64,000 nucleotides of DNA from Bacillus sp. Bos-x628 (lineage in GTDB: Bacteria > Bacillota > Bacilli > Bacillales > Bacillaceae): contig NZ_CP159358.1 in assembly GCF_040500475.1 (NCBI RefSeq), positions 1,054,001-1,118,000 of the forward strand, written 5' to 3'. The notes beneath the pieces were generated by a model. The model worked only from the letters and a program-made list of their open reading frames with translations, searched no databases and was not told the origin of the DNA. Within the stretch, counting starts at the first letter, position 1. Each line of letters starts with the position of its first letter. Below are positions 29,024 to 37,649 of this stretch, piece by piece. The translations under genes and the position numbers were made by a program.

Positions 29024-29542
29024 TCAGTCCTTTTTTGACGTGTTTAGGTCTTCTTTTAATTGTTCGAATAGTTCTTTCATTTGCTTCACTGTGATGGGTT
29101 TTTCTTCTGGTTTCAGCTCGTAGCCGATTTGACCATTCGCTTCTAGCGTCGCTTTTTTGAGACTGCTGATATCGGAAATTCCTTGCTGTTTTAGACGCAT
29201 TTTGAATTGGTCCCTTGTAAGCCGCGTTTTTTTCAGTTTTTGATCCAGTATTTCTCCATTTTGTAAAATCACCACAGATTTTCCTGAAACAAGTTTTTCA
29301 AAAAAATCAAATTGAATCGACAGCTTTTCCATAATAATGAGTGCAACAATAAAGATGGTCGCTGCATAAATCGTTTCAAGTAAATTATGCTCAATAAAAG
29401 GTTGAATGATTATCGACCCAATCGAAATCATAATCACGGTTTGTTGTACAGTTAATTGGCTAATGGATTTAGGTCCTGCTATTCTCAGTAGCATGGTTCC
29501 AACTAACAGCATGACGATTGCTTTCCATAACACTTCCAGCAC
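29024..29542 (-). CDS. DUF421 family membrane protein
   Basis: A 172-residue protein with three hydrophobic segments in the first 80 residues (LLVGTMLLRIAGPKSISQLT is the family signature) and a cytosolic DUF421 domain (VILQNGEILDQKLKKTRLTRDQF, ISDISSLKKATLEANGQ). Relatives such as YetF, YdfS and YkjA are known from spore membranes and germination or stress in Bacillus, but the role is not settled. It leads a three-gene operon that ends in element B. Confidence 0.8.
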   Translation of the reverse strand: MLEVLWKAIVMLLVGTMLLRIAGPKSISQLTVQQTVIMISIGSIIIQPFIEHNLLETIYAATIFIVALIIMEKLSIQFDFFEKLVSGKSVVILQNGEILDQKLKKTRLTRDQFKMRLKQQGISDISSLKKATLEANGQIGYELKPEEKPITVKQMKELFEQLKEDLNTSKKD

Positions 29543-29611
29543 GTCTCATTCACCTCTTATTTATAGAATGTGAACATCAACTTCAATTTAGACAGTTATA
29601 TAATGGAAAAT

Positions 29612-29790
29612 AAAAAAGCATTTCTAGAATGCTACATATGCAGGACAACCCACATATTCTTTGTCAGAGCCTTGCGCGCTGGTGTTCACAAATTAGAATT
29701 CGCTTAGGACAACTAGAATCGTGTTTTCCTAAATTTCAACTAAAAAAACAAAGGGCTAAATTAAACATCATTTTAGCCCTTTGAACACAT
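29612..29790 (-). repeat. Dispersed structured intergenic element, copy F (diverged)
   Basis: It lies directly downstream of ktrD on its strand. It starts with the AAAGGGCTAAAAT hairpin, keeps ACACCAGCGC and CTCTGACAA but has many changes elsewhere, and ends in the terminator AGCATT...AATGCT with a T run at 29612-29635. It is the most diverged full-length copy. Confidence 0.65.
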
Positions 29791-29815
29791 CTGAAGCTAT
29801 CCATGAGAATGCTGT

Positions 29816-31162
29816 TTATCCGATGATCACACGCTCTTTCGGATAATGATAATTTGCTTCGCTTTCTCTCCGCCCAATTAAGTATAAAAAGCTCGGAATC
29901 CCAATTCTACCGATAAACATCACCATCATGATGATGCACTTTCCAAATACAGTGAGATGAGACGTAATACCAAGTGATAATCCCGTTGTTCCAAATGCAG
30001 AACAAACTTCAAATAAATTTTCAAGAAGCGAGTTGTGCTCTGACAATGTCAAAAGAAACGTTGCCCCAAAAACTAAAATAAAGGCCATCATGGTCACCAT
30101 CAGCGATTTGTAAATATCCGCATGATGCAGTTCCCTTTTGAAAATTTTAATCGATTTATTTCCTCGGGCAAAGTGAAAAAGAGCGAGTATGTTAAGCGCA
30201 AATGTCGTTGTCCGAATTCCGCCCCCAACCGAGCTTGGAGATGCCCCGATAAACATCAGCATACATAAAAATAAAAGCGTCGGCTCTGTCAGTTGTGTAA
30301 TGTCTAATGTCGAAAGACCACCGCTTCTTGTTGCTGTTGATTGAAATAAGGAATAAAACAAAATTTCATGCCAGCTCTTTCCAAGGAAGGTAAAACGGGC
30401 TTCAAGTGCATATATCCCTAATGCTCCAACAACAACAAGTCCGCCAAACGTAATGGTCGTGATTTTTGTAAATAACGAAAATGATGCATGCTTTCGATCT
30501 TGATTAAATAAAAAATCCTTCACTTCAACGAGCACCGGAAACCCGATAGCACCGAAGATGATCAGTAGCATCGTAATAAATTGAACGAAATAATCATCTT
30601 TATATGGTATTAATGAATTCCCTGTAATATCAAAACCGCCATTGGTCGTTGCACTAATACTTGAGAAGAAGCCATGTAAAAAGGCCTCTTGCATGTCGTA
30701 ATATTTAAGAAAATACACACTTAAAATCAGACCGCCTAAAAACTCAATGAGTAAAATCAAATATAAGACCTGTTTCATCAATTTAACGATTCCTGATAAG
30801 TTGCTTTGGTTTTGGTCTGCCATAATCAGCTTTCTTTCTTTTATTCCTATCCGCTTTCGCCTCACAAGCCAAACAAAAGTTCCGAGTGTCATAATTCCGA
30901 TTCCGCCAATTTGCAAAACAAAAGCAAGAATCCACATTCCAGTTACGCTAAATGTCTGCGAGGTATTCACAACGGTAAGACCTGTGACACTCACAGCACT
31001 GACTGCCGTAAATAGCGCATCTATAAATGTCCATTTCACTCCTTCTTTGTGAGCCACTGGTAGACTCAGAAGAATGAATGAGACTGTGACAGCGAGAAAA
31101 TAATAAAGAGCAATCAGTTGGAATGCCGATAGCCGGTCAATTAGCTTTTTCATTGGATTCAT
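29816..31162 (-). CDS. ktrD: K+ transporter membrane subunit KtrD
   Basis: Ktr/Trk-type potassium (Na-coupled) channel subunit. It has four repeats of the helix-pore-helix type with filter segments (SAVSVTGLT, SATTNGGFD, STATRSGGL, SAFGTTGLS). It works with a cytosolic RCK protein (KtrC in B. subtilis), which is not in this window. The ATG at 31162 with GAAGGA upstream gives 448 residues as in B. subtilis. The longer frame adds a polar start without support. Confidence 0.92.
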   Translation of the reverse strand: MNPMKKLIDRLSAFQLIALYYFLAVTVSFILLSLPVAHKEGVKWTFIDALFTAVSAVSVTGLTVVNTSQTFSVTGMWILAFVLQIGGIGIMTLGTFVWLVRRKRIGIKERKLIMADQNQSNLSGIVKLMKQVLYLILLIEFLGGLILSVYFLKYYDMQEAFLHGFFSSISATTNGGFDITGNSLIPYKDDYFVQFITMLLIIFGAIGFPVLVEVKDFLFNQDRKHASFSLFTKITTITFGGLVVVGALGIYALEARFTFLGKSWHEILFYSLFQSTATRSGGLSTLDITQLTEPTLLFLCMLMFIGASPSSVGGGIRTTTFALNILALFHFARGNKSIKIFKRELHHADIYKSLMVTMMAFILVFGATFLLTLSEHNSLLENLFEVCSAFGTTGLSLGITSHLTVFGKCIIMMVMFIGRIGIPSFLYLIGRRESEANYHYPKERVIIG

Positions 31163-31261
31163 TGTAATTCCTTCTTTATCTTTCTTTTTCAATACTTTAT
31201 CATTTTAATGAAAAGAAAAGTGATTTTAAAGATATTTTATGCTTTATTTTCATTTTCATCA

Positions 31262-31302
31262 AAAAGAAAAAAGACATCCCTTTGACAGAATGTCTTTTGT
31301 CC
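31262..31302 (-). terminator. Terminator of htpX
   Basis: AAAAGACAT pairs with ATGTCTTTT across a 13-base loop, with T or A runs on both sides. Confidence 0.8.
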
Positions 31303-31306
31303 TACA

Positions 31307-32206
31307 TTATTTTGCTTCAAGTCTTCTAATTCTTTCGTTTAAATCAGGGTGTGTTGAGAAAAGAGATGCTTTTCTTTTTCCGCTGATTTTCAGTGTAGCT
31401 ACTGCTGTTTGATCGTCATCTTTAATTCTTGACGTATATGCTTTAAGTGAGCGAAGCGCATGAATCATTTTGTCTTTTCCAGCAAGGTCAGCACCGCCGC
31501 GGTCTGCGTGGAATTCACGATGTCTAGAATAAGCAAACACGACAAGGCTTCCTAGAATTGAGAAGATGATCTGAAAAACGATCACAGCGATAAAGTGGAC
31601 AATTGGCACAAGCTCTTCACGAGAGACGAAACGACTTGCGATCCATGCCGCAATTCTTGAAAGGAAGACAACAAACGTGTTGACAATTCCTTGCAGTAAC
31701 GTCATCGTCACCATGTCACCGTTCGCAATGTGGGCCACTTCGTGCGCAATAACACCTTCAACTGCTGCATCATCCATTTCATGAAGCAATCCAGTGGATA
31801 CTGCAACAAGTGATCTTCTCTTAGATGGACCTGTCGCAAAAGCATTTACTTCAGATGATTGATAAATACCAACCTCAGGCATTTTAGAAAGGCCTGCTGC
31901 TCTAGATAATCTGTGTACACGATCTACAAGCTGCTGCTCATCATATGTTAACGTATCCTTTTCAGGATTTAACACACGTACGCCCATCATCATTTTCGCC
32001 ATCCAACGAGACATTGCTAATGACATAAAGGATCCAACAAAACCGACAACCGCACTGAACACAAGAAGCACTACTATATTAATTCTACCGTCTGCTCCTA
32101 TATACGAACCAACACCAGTTGCTGCACTAATAACCGAAAGAACAATACCAATCGTAGTGATAACAAGAATGTTCGTTAATATAAACAGAAATATTCTTTT
32201 ACCCAT
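31307..32206 (-). CDS. htpX: Membrane metalloprotease HtpX
   Basis: M48 zinc protease that degrades damaged membrane proteins alongside FtsH. It has two membrane helices at the N-terminus (6-60), then zinc motif [14 protein letters not shown] (HExxH), two further helices (residues 155-225), and the third ligand Glu in [14 protein letters not shown]. 299 residues. It is divergent from ykrK, whose product represses htpX in B. subtilis, and a palindrome lies in the gap. Confidence 0.94.
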   Translation of the reverse strand: MGKRIFLFILTNILVITTIGIVLSVISAATGVGSYIGADGRINIVVLLVFSAVVGFVGSFMSLAMSRWMAKMMMGVRVLNPEKDTLTYDEQQLVDRVHRLSRAAGLSKMPEVGIYQSSEVNAFATGPSKRRSLVAVSTGLLHEMDDAAVEGVIAHEVAHIANGDMVTMTLLQGIVNTFVVFLSRIAAWIASRFVSREELVPIVHFIAVIVFQIIFSILGSLVVFAYSRHREFHADRGGADLAGKDKMIHALRSLKAYTSRIKDDDQTAVATLKISGKRKASLFSTHPDLNERIRRLEAK

Positions 32207-32227
32207 ACATAACCTCCGCTGTCAAAT

Positions 32228-32245
32228 TAAGTTCAAATGAACTTA
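32228..32245. promoter_or_regulatory. Palindrome upstream of htpX, candidate YkrK operator
   Basis: TAAGTTCA-AA-TGAACTTA is an 18-base near-perfect inverted repeat 22 bases before the htpX start. Its position suits a repressor site. That YkrK is the ligand is inferred from its known role and its neighbour position. Confidence 0.4.
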
Positions 32246-32484
32246 TTAATAAAATTATAAAAATAATCAGCTCAAATTGCAAGGAAAAGGAATCGTTTGC
32301 TATGTTGATCGTAACAGTTTGAGCCCCGTTTCTTCAAATGTTTACACCATATCTTCACATAAAAAGTGAACAAATGGTGACACCTGTCATGCTCTTTCGT
32401 TTATTTTGCATTTTCAACAAAAAGAGATTATGATGTTGAATTAGATCAATAATCACGTTTTTTGACGTACAAATGAGGTGGAAC

Positions 32485-33201
32485 ATGGTTGCTTTTAAAT
32501 TAACGAGAATTGACATGACGAGACTTCTTTATTCTCTAAAAGGAGAGGGAGATCTGACTCCGCTTCAGCTTTTGAATTCAACTGTAAAAAACGATCAGCA
32601 GCATGAATATGACGAGTTAAAGGTCCCTTCGTTCTTTCAGAAGCTCGAACGGCGGAAACAAAAATCAGAACATGGGCTCTCAACGAATGAAATCGTTGAA
32701 TTAGGTAACCTTTGCGAGCTGACTTCTCTTAAATCAACTGCTATTCAAAACTGGATCAAACGTGATATTAAAGATATGATTGGTCATCCAGAGCTTGGCA
32801 AGAAGTACTCTATTGATCAGGTTGTTATATTATTAATTGTCAGAGATTTAAAATCTGTTTTTGACTTTGATACCATTCGCATGATCTTATCTGCCTTATT
32901 TAACACGATTACAGATCGATCTGATGATATTATTAGTCCAATGCGTTTTTATGAAGCATATGCGCACGTCCTTGATTTTATTTATCACCATACAAATTTT
33001 CCATTAAAGGAAACCAATTTACGGGCGATAACAGAAGAACAAACAGACAAGCTCCATGAACAATTTAGCGAATTGACAAAGAATCAATGGAACTTGATCA
33101 AAGGCATCATCAGCTCTACAGTCTTCTCTGTTTTCACTTCTCATCTTCAAAGTACAGCACAAGAAATGATGTTCAATGCGCTACAGCATAAAAAAACATG
33201 A
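32485..33201 (+). CDS. ykrK: Transcriptional regulator YkrK (DUF1836)
   Basis: A 238-residue DNA-binding protein. In B. subtilis YkrK represses htpX, the divergent neighbour. The first 90 residues hold a MerR-like helix-turn-helix (STNEIVELGNLCELTSLKST, AIQNWIKRD). The DUF1836 core follows (YSIDQVVILLIVRDLKSVFDF). The ATG at 32485 has GAGGTG four to five bases upstream. The earlier ATG at 32473 overlaps that site. Confidence 0.88.
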   Translation: MVAFKLTRIDMTRLLYSLKGEGDLTPLQLLNSTVKNDQQHEYDELKVPSFFQKLERRKQKSEHGLSTNEIVELGNLCELTSLKSTAIQNWIKRDIKDMIGHPELGKKYSIDQVVILLIVRDLKSVFDFDTIRMILSALFNTITDRSDDIISPMRFYEAYAHVLDFIYHHTNFPLKETNLRAITEEQTDKLHEQFSELTKNQWNLIKGIISSTVFSVFTSHLQSTAQEMMFNALQHKKT

Positions 33202-33206
33202 ATATG

Positions 33207-33244
33207 AGCCGTGGTGATTTGAATTTGATTACCTCGGTTTTTTG
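33207..33244 (+). terminator. Terminator of ykrK
   Basis: CCGTGGTGAT pairs with ATTACCTCGG, followed by six T residues. Confidence 0.65.
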
Positions 33245-33329
33245 TACAGCAATTGCCAGCATAATAAAAGCCAGATATTTTCAAAATAAGAAGGCGTCAT
33301 TAACATAAGGTGAAAGGAGGAATATCACA

Positions 33330-33524
33330 ATGGCAAATCGAAATCAACTTCTTGTTCCTGGAGTAGAACAAGCATTGGATCAATTTAAATACGAGATCGC
33401 TCAAGAATTTGGCGTAACTCTTGGTTCAGATACAGTCGCACGTGCAAACGGTTCTGTTGGTGGTGAAATCACAAAAAGACTCGTACAGCAGGCTCAAGCA
33501 CAAATGGGAAATCAATCTAAATAA
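33330..33524 (+). CDS. sspD: Minor alpha/beta-type small acid-soluble spore protein SspD
   Basis: Coats and protects spore DNA and is cut by the GPR protease on germination. The 64-residue protein has both family signatures: the GPR site [10 protein letters not shown] (Glu-Phe) and the DNA-binding segment [25 protein letters not shown] precedes the ATG. The stretch upstream (33245-33329) should hold a SigG promoter, but I see no clear match. Followed by a terminator. Confidence 0.93.
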   Translation: MANRNQLLVPGVEQALDQFKYEIAQEFGVTLGSDTVARANGSVGGEITKRLVQQAQAQMGNQSK

Positions 33525-33536
33525 AGACATGGTGAA

Positions 33537-33567
33537 ATACGCCGGATCTATTCTGGCGTTTTTTTTA
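33537..33567 (+). terminator. Terminator of sspD
   Basis: ACGCCGG pairs with CTGGCGT, followed by eight T residues. The T run reaches into the 3' end of rsgI, which converges. Confidence 0.85.
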
Positions 33568-34752
33568 TTGTTCATATGTGTGCTGAGCCGAATCTTTGCG
33601 ATAAGATGATGGCGAGTCTTTTTCTTTTCGCTTCAGCTCATCTCTTTTTCGTTCACCGTACGGATGCTTCTGACCGATATCGTTTTTTTTTGCTCGGTTC
33701 TTTGCTTCGTCACGTGATTTGTCGACTTGATGTCTTTTTTCATCAAGGTAAGAGGAATGATTTTTTTTTTGATCTTTGTCTATAGATGTGTCTTTTTCAT
33801 CCTTATCAATCTTTTCAATGCTTTCATCGTCAGGCTTTTTTGGCTGAGGTTTCTGAACAGCCCCTTGCTCTTCCCTCTCTAATTCCTTCTGCTCTTTCTC
33901 TTCTGTAGGAACCTCTTTATCATGATTGTTGTCATTGTTTTCGCCTGTCGTTATGTCTTCTTGCTCACCTTTGTCCTCTTGATCTTGATGTTTCTGATCT
34001 TGCTCAGGCTCTTCTTCTTTGACAGCTTCGTCATTTACAGCATCTTCATCCTGTTTCATGTCTTCTTGTTCTTGGTCTTGCAGTTCTTTATTTCTAATAT
34101 ATGTTCCTGTTGAGATGCCTGCTTTTTGCGCTTTTTCTCTTGTTTCAAGGTCACCTTCTACCGCCTCAAGTTTGTAATTGCGTTTTTGATATTCATCCGA
34201 AATGGTATCTATTTTGTTTTTGATGTTAGTTTTATATGTATGATCTTGCATGTTTTCATAAACCGTTGAAATATAAATGTTTCTTGATTGATTGATGTAT
34301 CCTTTTTTATCACAATCGTCTATGATTTCTTGCACGACCTTCGTCATGTCCGTTTTTTCCCAATCCTTCATACTAGCAAGCACATTTTTAGCCTCTTGAT
34401 TCAGCGGTGTGACCCCAATCACCTGATAATAGTGATCGAGCTTCAGCTCAAAGCTAGGGTTAATATCAATGGTCATATAAGCATATGCTTTTTGACTTGA
34501 GAAAGATGGCATCATAGCAAAAATCACGACAATAATGGCTGCTATGGATAGAATTCCAGCATTTAGCGGACGTAAACGGAGCAGATCAAAAAAACCGGCT
34601 CTTTTCCTTTCGAGACGTGATTCATTAGGAAACGTCACTTCTTGACCAATTTCATAATCTTGCTGTTCATACTTTGTCCGTAGAAATTGTCCATCAGGGG
34701 TCAGCAGTGTGACATATTTTTTGTTTTTCTCTACTATAATGCCTCTTCTCAT
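33565..34752 (-). CDS. rsgI: Anti-sigma-I factor RsgI
   Basis: Membrane protein holding SigI inactive. It has an N-terminal RsgI anti-sigma domain at about 3-50 (GIIVEKNKKYVTLLTPDGQF), one membrane helix near 65-85 (AGILSIAAIIVVIFAMM), and an extracellular domain to about 215 (YMTIDINPSFELKLD). A long low-complexity tail rich in Glu, Asp, Lys and Gln fills the last 180 residues. The tail ends basic. It overlaps sigI by four bases (ATGA). In B. subtilis the pair responds to heat and cell-wall stress. Clostridial relatives carry sugar-binding domains in place of this tail. Confidence 0.93.
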   Translation of the reverse strand: MRRGIIVEKNKKYVTLLTPDGQFLRTKYEQQDYEIGQEVTFPNESRLERKRAGFFDLLRLRPLNAGILSIAAIIVVIFAMMPSFSSQKAYAYMTIDINPSFELKLDHYYQVIGVTPLNQEAKNVLASMKDWEKTDMTKVVQEIIDDCDKKGYINQSRNIYISTVYENMQDHTYKTNIKNKIDTISDEYQKRNYKLEAVEGDLETREKAQKAGISTGTYIRNKELQDQEQEDMKQDEDAVNDEAVKEEEPEQDQKHQDQEDKGEQEDITTGENNDNNHDKEVPTEEKEQKELEREEQGAVQKPQPKKPDDESIEKIDKDEKDTSIDKDQKKNHSSYLDEKRHQVDKSRDEAKNRAKKNDIGQKHPYGERKRDELKRKEKDSPSSYRKDSAQHTYEQ

Positions 34753-35501
34753 GAATTAAGCACCCCTTTAAGGTAATCTTTCAAATACACATAATCACCA
34801 GTCATAATGATCGCCATAGCAATAATATATTTTCTATTTCTTTCAATCGTTTTGCGGCTGACTTCAACTAACTTTTCTAGCTGTTTGACTGGTAATTGTT
34901 TTTTCTGAAATAAAATTATTTTTAGTTCATCGTGTTTGACAAGTGTATAGGCTACTTTAATTGCATTTTGCCTAGCATCTGCATGTTTTGGTGAATGCTC
35001 AAGCAATTCTTGAAACGTAAGACCGTATACCTTTAATCGTTCTTTAAAATGTTCAATTTCTTCTCTTCTGTTTTCTTGTTCAACTAAACGTCTGTATTCA
35101 TCTGCAGAAAGCTCTGCTTCAATCATGCTTTGAGAGTATTCGCCATTCTCACTTTCTTGCAAGTCCATTTGAATGGTAGGCGCATTTCTTGCTTCTTTCC
35201 GAATATAGTCTATGACTTTTCTTTTAATAATTAATTCCGCAAAAGCTAAGAGTGAGTTTCCTTTTTCGGATGAATATTTTTCTATTGCTTCATTAAAGGC
35301 GATTAAGCCTATGCTGAATTCGTCATCTTTTTCATCTATATATCGTTTGCAAACGGATGAAACCGTCTTAGCGACAAATGGTTTGTATTGCTCTATCAAT
35401 GCATTTTGCAGTTCTACATCGCCTTGTTGGATACTGATAGCAGACTGCTCTAATGTTTGCTTTTTCTTTCCTTTAAACAAAAGGCTAAGCAATGGTTTCA
35501 C
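34749..35501 (-). CDS. sigI: RNA polymerase sigma factor SigI
   Basis: Alternative sigma factor for heat and wall stress. It has region 2 with KRYIDEKDDEFSIGLIAFNEA and NSLLAFAELIIKRKVIDYIRKEAR, and a C-terminal domain ending RKTIERNRKYIIAMAIIMTG. The canonical region 3 is missing, as usual in SigI. GTG at 35501 with GGGAG seven bases upstream gives 250 residues, matching B. subtilis. The longer ATG start at 35525 lacks a ribosome site. Confidence 0.93.
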   Translation of the reverse strand: MKPLLSLLFKGKKKQTLEQSAISIQQGDVELQNALIEQYKPFVAKTVSSVCKRYIDEKDDEFSIGLIAFNEAIEKYSSEKGNSLLAFAELIIKRKVIDYIRKEARNAPTIQMDLQESENGEYSQSMIEAELSADEYRRLVEQENRREEIEHFKERLKVYGLTFQELLEHSPKHADARQNAIKVAYTLVKHDELKIILFQKKQLPVKQLEKLVEVSRKTIERNRKYIIAMAIIMTGDYVYLKDYLKGVLNS

Positions 35502-35527
35502 CTCAGTTCTCCCTATATTACTCATTT

Positions 35528-35556
35528 ATGATAGCTAATTTATGAGGGAAGCGCAA
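35528..35556 (-). promoter_or_regulatory. Possible SigA promoter of sigI-rsgI
   Basis: On the minus strand TTGCGC, 17 bases, TATCAT. It lies about 30 bases before the sigI start. I did not find a clear SigI-type promoter. Confidence 0.35.
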
Positions 35557-35641
35557 AGGAAGAAATGAGGAATTCATTTCCTGTTTCTCAAATATGACAA
35601 GTATTTCTTTGTCTACTTTACAACGTTTCGTCTATAAGCAA

Positions 35642-35674
35642 AGAAATAAGGGGGTATTCCCCCTTATTTGTAAT
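35642..35674. terminator. Bidirectional terminator downstream of ykoY
   Basis: AAATAAGGGGGTATTCCCCCTTATTT spans one perfect stem with a tiny loop and T/A flanks, between ykoY and the sigI promoter. Confidence 0.75.
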
Positions 35675-35715
35675 ATGTGTGTTATGAAAATGAAATGATA
35701 TTTCTTTCAAAAACC

Positions 35716-36507
35716 CTACTCTTCCAAGCGTACCTCCTGTTTCTCCTCGTTCTTTTGCCCACCTTTTCTTGATGGATTCGATAAAAACCAGCCAAATGCC
35801 GCAATTGCGATCAGGACTGTCCAAAAGATTGCTTTCCATAACGTTGAATGAATAAAATGTGAAGAGATCACCCCTATGGCAGGATGGGAGAGTGTATAAA
35901 GCATCAGCTTTACTCCAACCCAGCCGACAATTACGAATGCAGCTGTTTCTAGGCTTGGTCTTGTTTGCAGTAGTTTCACAAATACAGTCGCTGCAAAACG
36001 CATGATGACAAGACCAATGACCCCCCCTAAAAGAATCACGATAAATTGACCACCGTCAAGACCTCCAATTTGTGGAAGACTGGTTTTAGGAAGTGTCACC
36101 GCTAAGGCGACAGCTGCTAAAATTGAGTCTACTGCAAATGCAATATCAGCGAGTTCCACTTTGACCACTGTTGCCCAAAACCCACTTTGCTTGATGTTTG
36201 TTTCCGTTTCATTTTTCTTAAACACATGAGACTTCAAAATATGGTAAATTGAAATATAAAGAAGATAAATTGCACCAATGGCTTGAACTTGCCAAACATC
36301 TACTAAAAACGAAATGAGAAACAGAGAACCAAATCGCATGACGAATGCGCCTGCAAGTCCGTAAAATAATGCCTTTTTCCTTTGTTTTTCAGGAAGGTGT
36401 TTGACCATGACAGCCATAACTAGCGCATTATCAGCTGCTAGTATCCCTTCTAATCCAATCAATACGAGAAGAACCCACCCGTATTCTAAAATAAATGCAG
36501 CATCCAT
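35716..36507 (-). CDS. ykoY: TerC-family membrane protein YkoY
   Basis: A TerC family protein of 263 residues with seven or so membrane helices. The family signature is LEGILAADNALVMAVM, and a second acidic motif VELADIAFAVDSILAA follows. These Asp and Glu residues suit metal binding. TerC proteins are linked to Mn export and to supplying Mn to exoenzymes in B. subtilis. The third of three ATG codons (36507) sits best behind AGGAGG. The gene is preceded by a Mn riboswitch, which supports the metal role. Confidence 0.9.
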   Translation of the reverse strand: MDAAFILEYGWVLLVLIGLEGILAADNALVMAVMVKHLPEKQRKKALFYGLAGAFVMRFGSLFLISFLVDVWQVQAIGAIYLLYISIYHILKSHVFKKNETETNIKQSGFWATVVKVELADIAFAVDSILAAVALAVTLPKTSLPQIGGLDGGQFIVILLGGVIGLVIMRFAATVFVKLLQTRPSLETAAFVIVGWVGVKLMLYTLSHPAIGVISSHFIHSTLWKAIFWTVLIAIAAFGWFLSNPSRKGGQKNEEKQEVRLEE

Positions 36508-36554
36508 CATCATTCCTCCTTGTTTTATCTATTGTCCCACAACAGGCAAAGGCT

Positions 36555-36705
36555 TATGAATGCAAAAAGACCTTTGCCTGTAATGGCAAAGGTCTTGCTA
36601 GACATGTGATATGTAAATCATGCCAACAAAGCCGATGGAACGTAAGTCCATGTAATGACGACTTTGTTTCCGGTAAAAAACCGGACGCTACTCCCCTTTG
36701 GTGGG
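36555..36705 (-). ncRNA. yybP-ykoY manganese riboswitch
   Basis: The minus strand reads GGGGAGTAGCGTCCGG, then ACCGGAAACAAAGTCGTCA and GGCTTTGTTGGCATG: the two conserved internal loops of the class. The stem GACCTTTGCC-ATTA-CAGGCAAAGGTC plus T run (36562-36595) is the terminator. Mn should turn ykoY on. Confidence 0.95.
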
Positions 36706-36790
36706 ATTTAAGAATATTTAGATTACTTTTATCATAATCAATAGGCATGGGATTGTCAACAAATATCTTTGTCTATGAATGACTTACAAA

Positions 36791-37402
36791 TCAGACGGTT
36801 GGTTTTTCTTCTTTTTTTCTTCGTTTCAGACATATATATATAGCGAAGAGTAGAATCACACCTAACCCAATAGGCAACAGGTATTGATCTAAAACCGCTC
36901 CCACCTCTTTCCAATTCTCACCAAGCATCACACCTAGATACACATACACGAAAGTAATTGGCGTAATGGCCAAAAATGTATACAAGCAAAATACCCACAC
37001 ATTCATCTTCGCAATACCGCATGGGATGGAAATAAGGGTTCTCACTCCCGGAATAAATCGACCGCTAAATGCGACGAAACCGCCATGCTTTTCAAAAAAA
37101 GCATCAGATTTATCAAGCGACTCAGGTTTCACAAAAAAATATTTCCCATATTTATTTAAAAATGGTCTACCTCCATAACGCCCTAACCAATACAAGGTCA
37201 AAGGACCAACGACACCGCCTAATGAACCGGCAGCCACAACGCCGATTAAAGCCATATCCCCTTCTGATACCCAGTATCCTGCTAGAGGCAAAACCACTTC
37301 AGCAGGAACAAATTCAATGCATAATGCTAGAAAGATGCCGAAATAAGACAAATTCTTAAAAGCATCTGCCAAAGAAATCATAAAATCTTCGATGTTTATC
37401 AA
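36791..37402 (-). CDS. ykoX: DedA-family membrane protein YkoX
   Basis: A DedA/SNARE-associated membrane protein of 203 residues. It contains EFVPAEVVLPLAGYW and the conserved FSGRFIPGVRTLISIPCGIAKM with the family Arg and Pro. DedA proteins move undecaprenyl phosphate or phospholipids between leaflets and support the proton-motive force. Specificity is unknown here. The TTG at 37402 has GGGA too close. An ATG at 37381 is an alternative start. Neighbour order matches B. subtilis. Confidence 0.85.
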   Translation of the reverse strand: MINIEDFMISLADAFKNLSYFGIFLALCIEFVPAEVVLPLAGYWVSEGDMALIGVVAAGSLGGVVGPLTLYWLGRYGGRPFLNKYGKYFFVKPESLDKSDAFFEKHGGFVAFSGRFIPGVRTLISIPCGIAKMNVWVFCLYTFLAITPITFVYVYLGVMLGENWKEVGAVLDQYLLPIGLGVILLFAIYICLKRRKKEEKPTV

Positions 37403-37579
37403 TCCCTTTCACACATAATCAATCTGACAAGTCATATAGTTGATAGAACCAAGCCACATATTAAACGAATCAAAACCGAAAAACGATTCATTTTTCATTG
37501 GTTTTTTACATTAAATTTGATTTTACTATAAACAGCGGATGAAAAAAATGCGGGTGGTTCTTTTTAAGTGAAGGAAAAG

Positions 37580-37606
37580 TGAACACAAATCCATTTGAGC
37601 CGATAT
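37580..37606 (+). promoter_or_regulatory. Candidate SigD promoter of ykoW
   Basis: TGAA, 15 bases, then GCCGATAT (37599-37606), a perfect SigD -10 element with a near-consensus -35. It lies 44 bases before the ykoW start. Confidence 0.55.
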
Positions 37607-37649
37607 ATAAAGTATATGTATGTTTTTAGGATACAGGAGGTTTTTTAAC

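Noticed and set aside
28551..29123. Plus-strand frames over the DUF421 operon region
   Set aside because: They lie opposite three minus-strand genes with good starts and overlaps, and one crosses element B.
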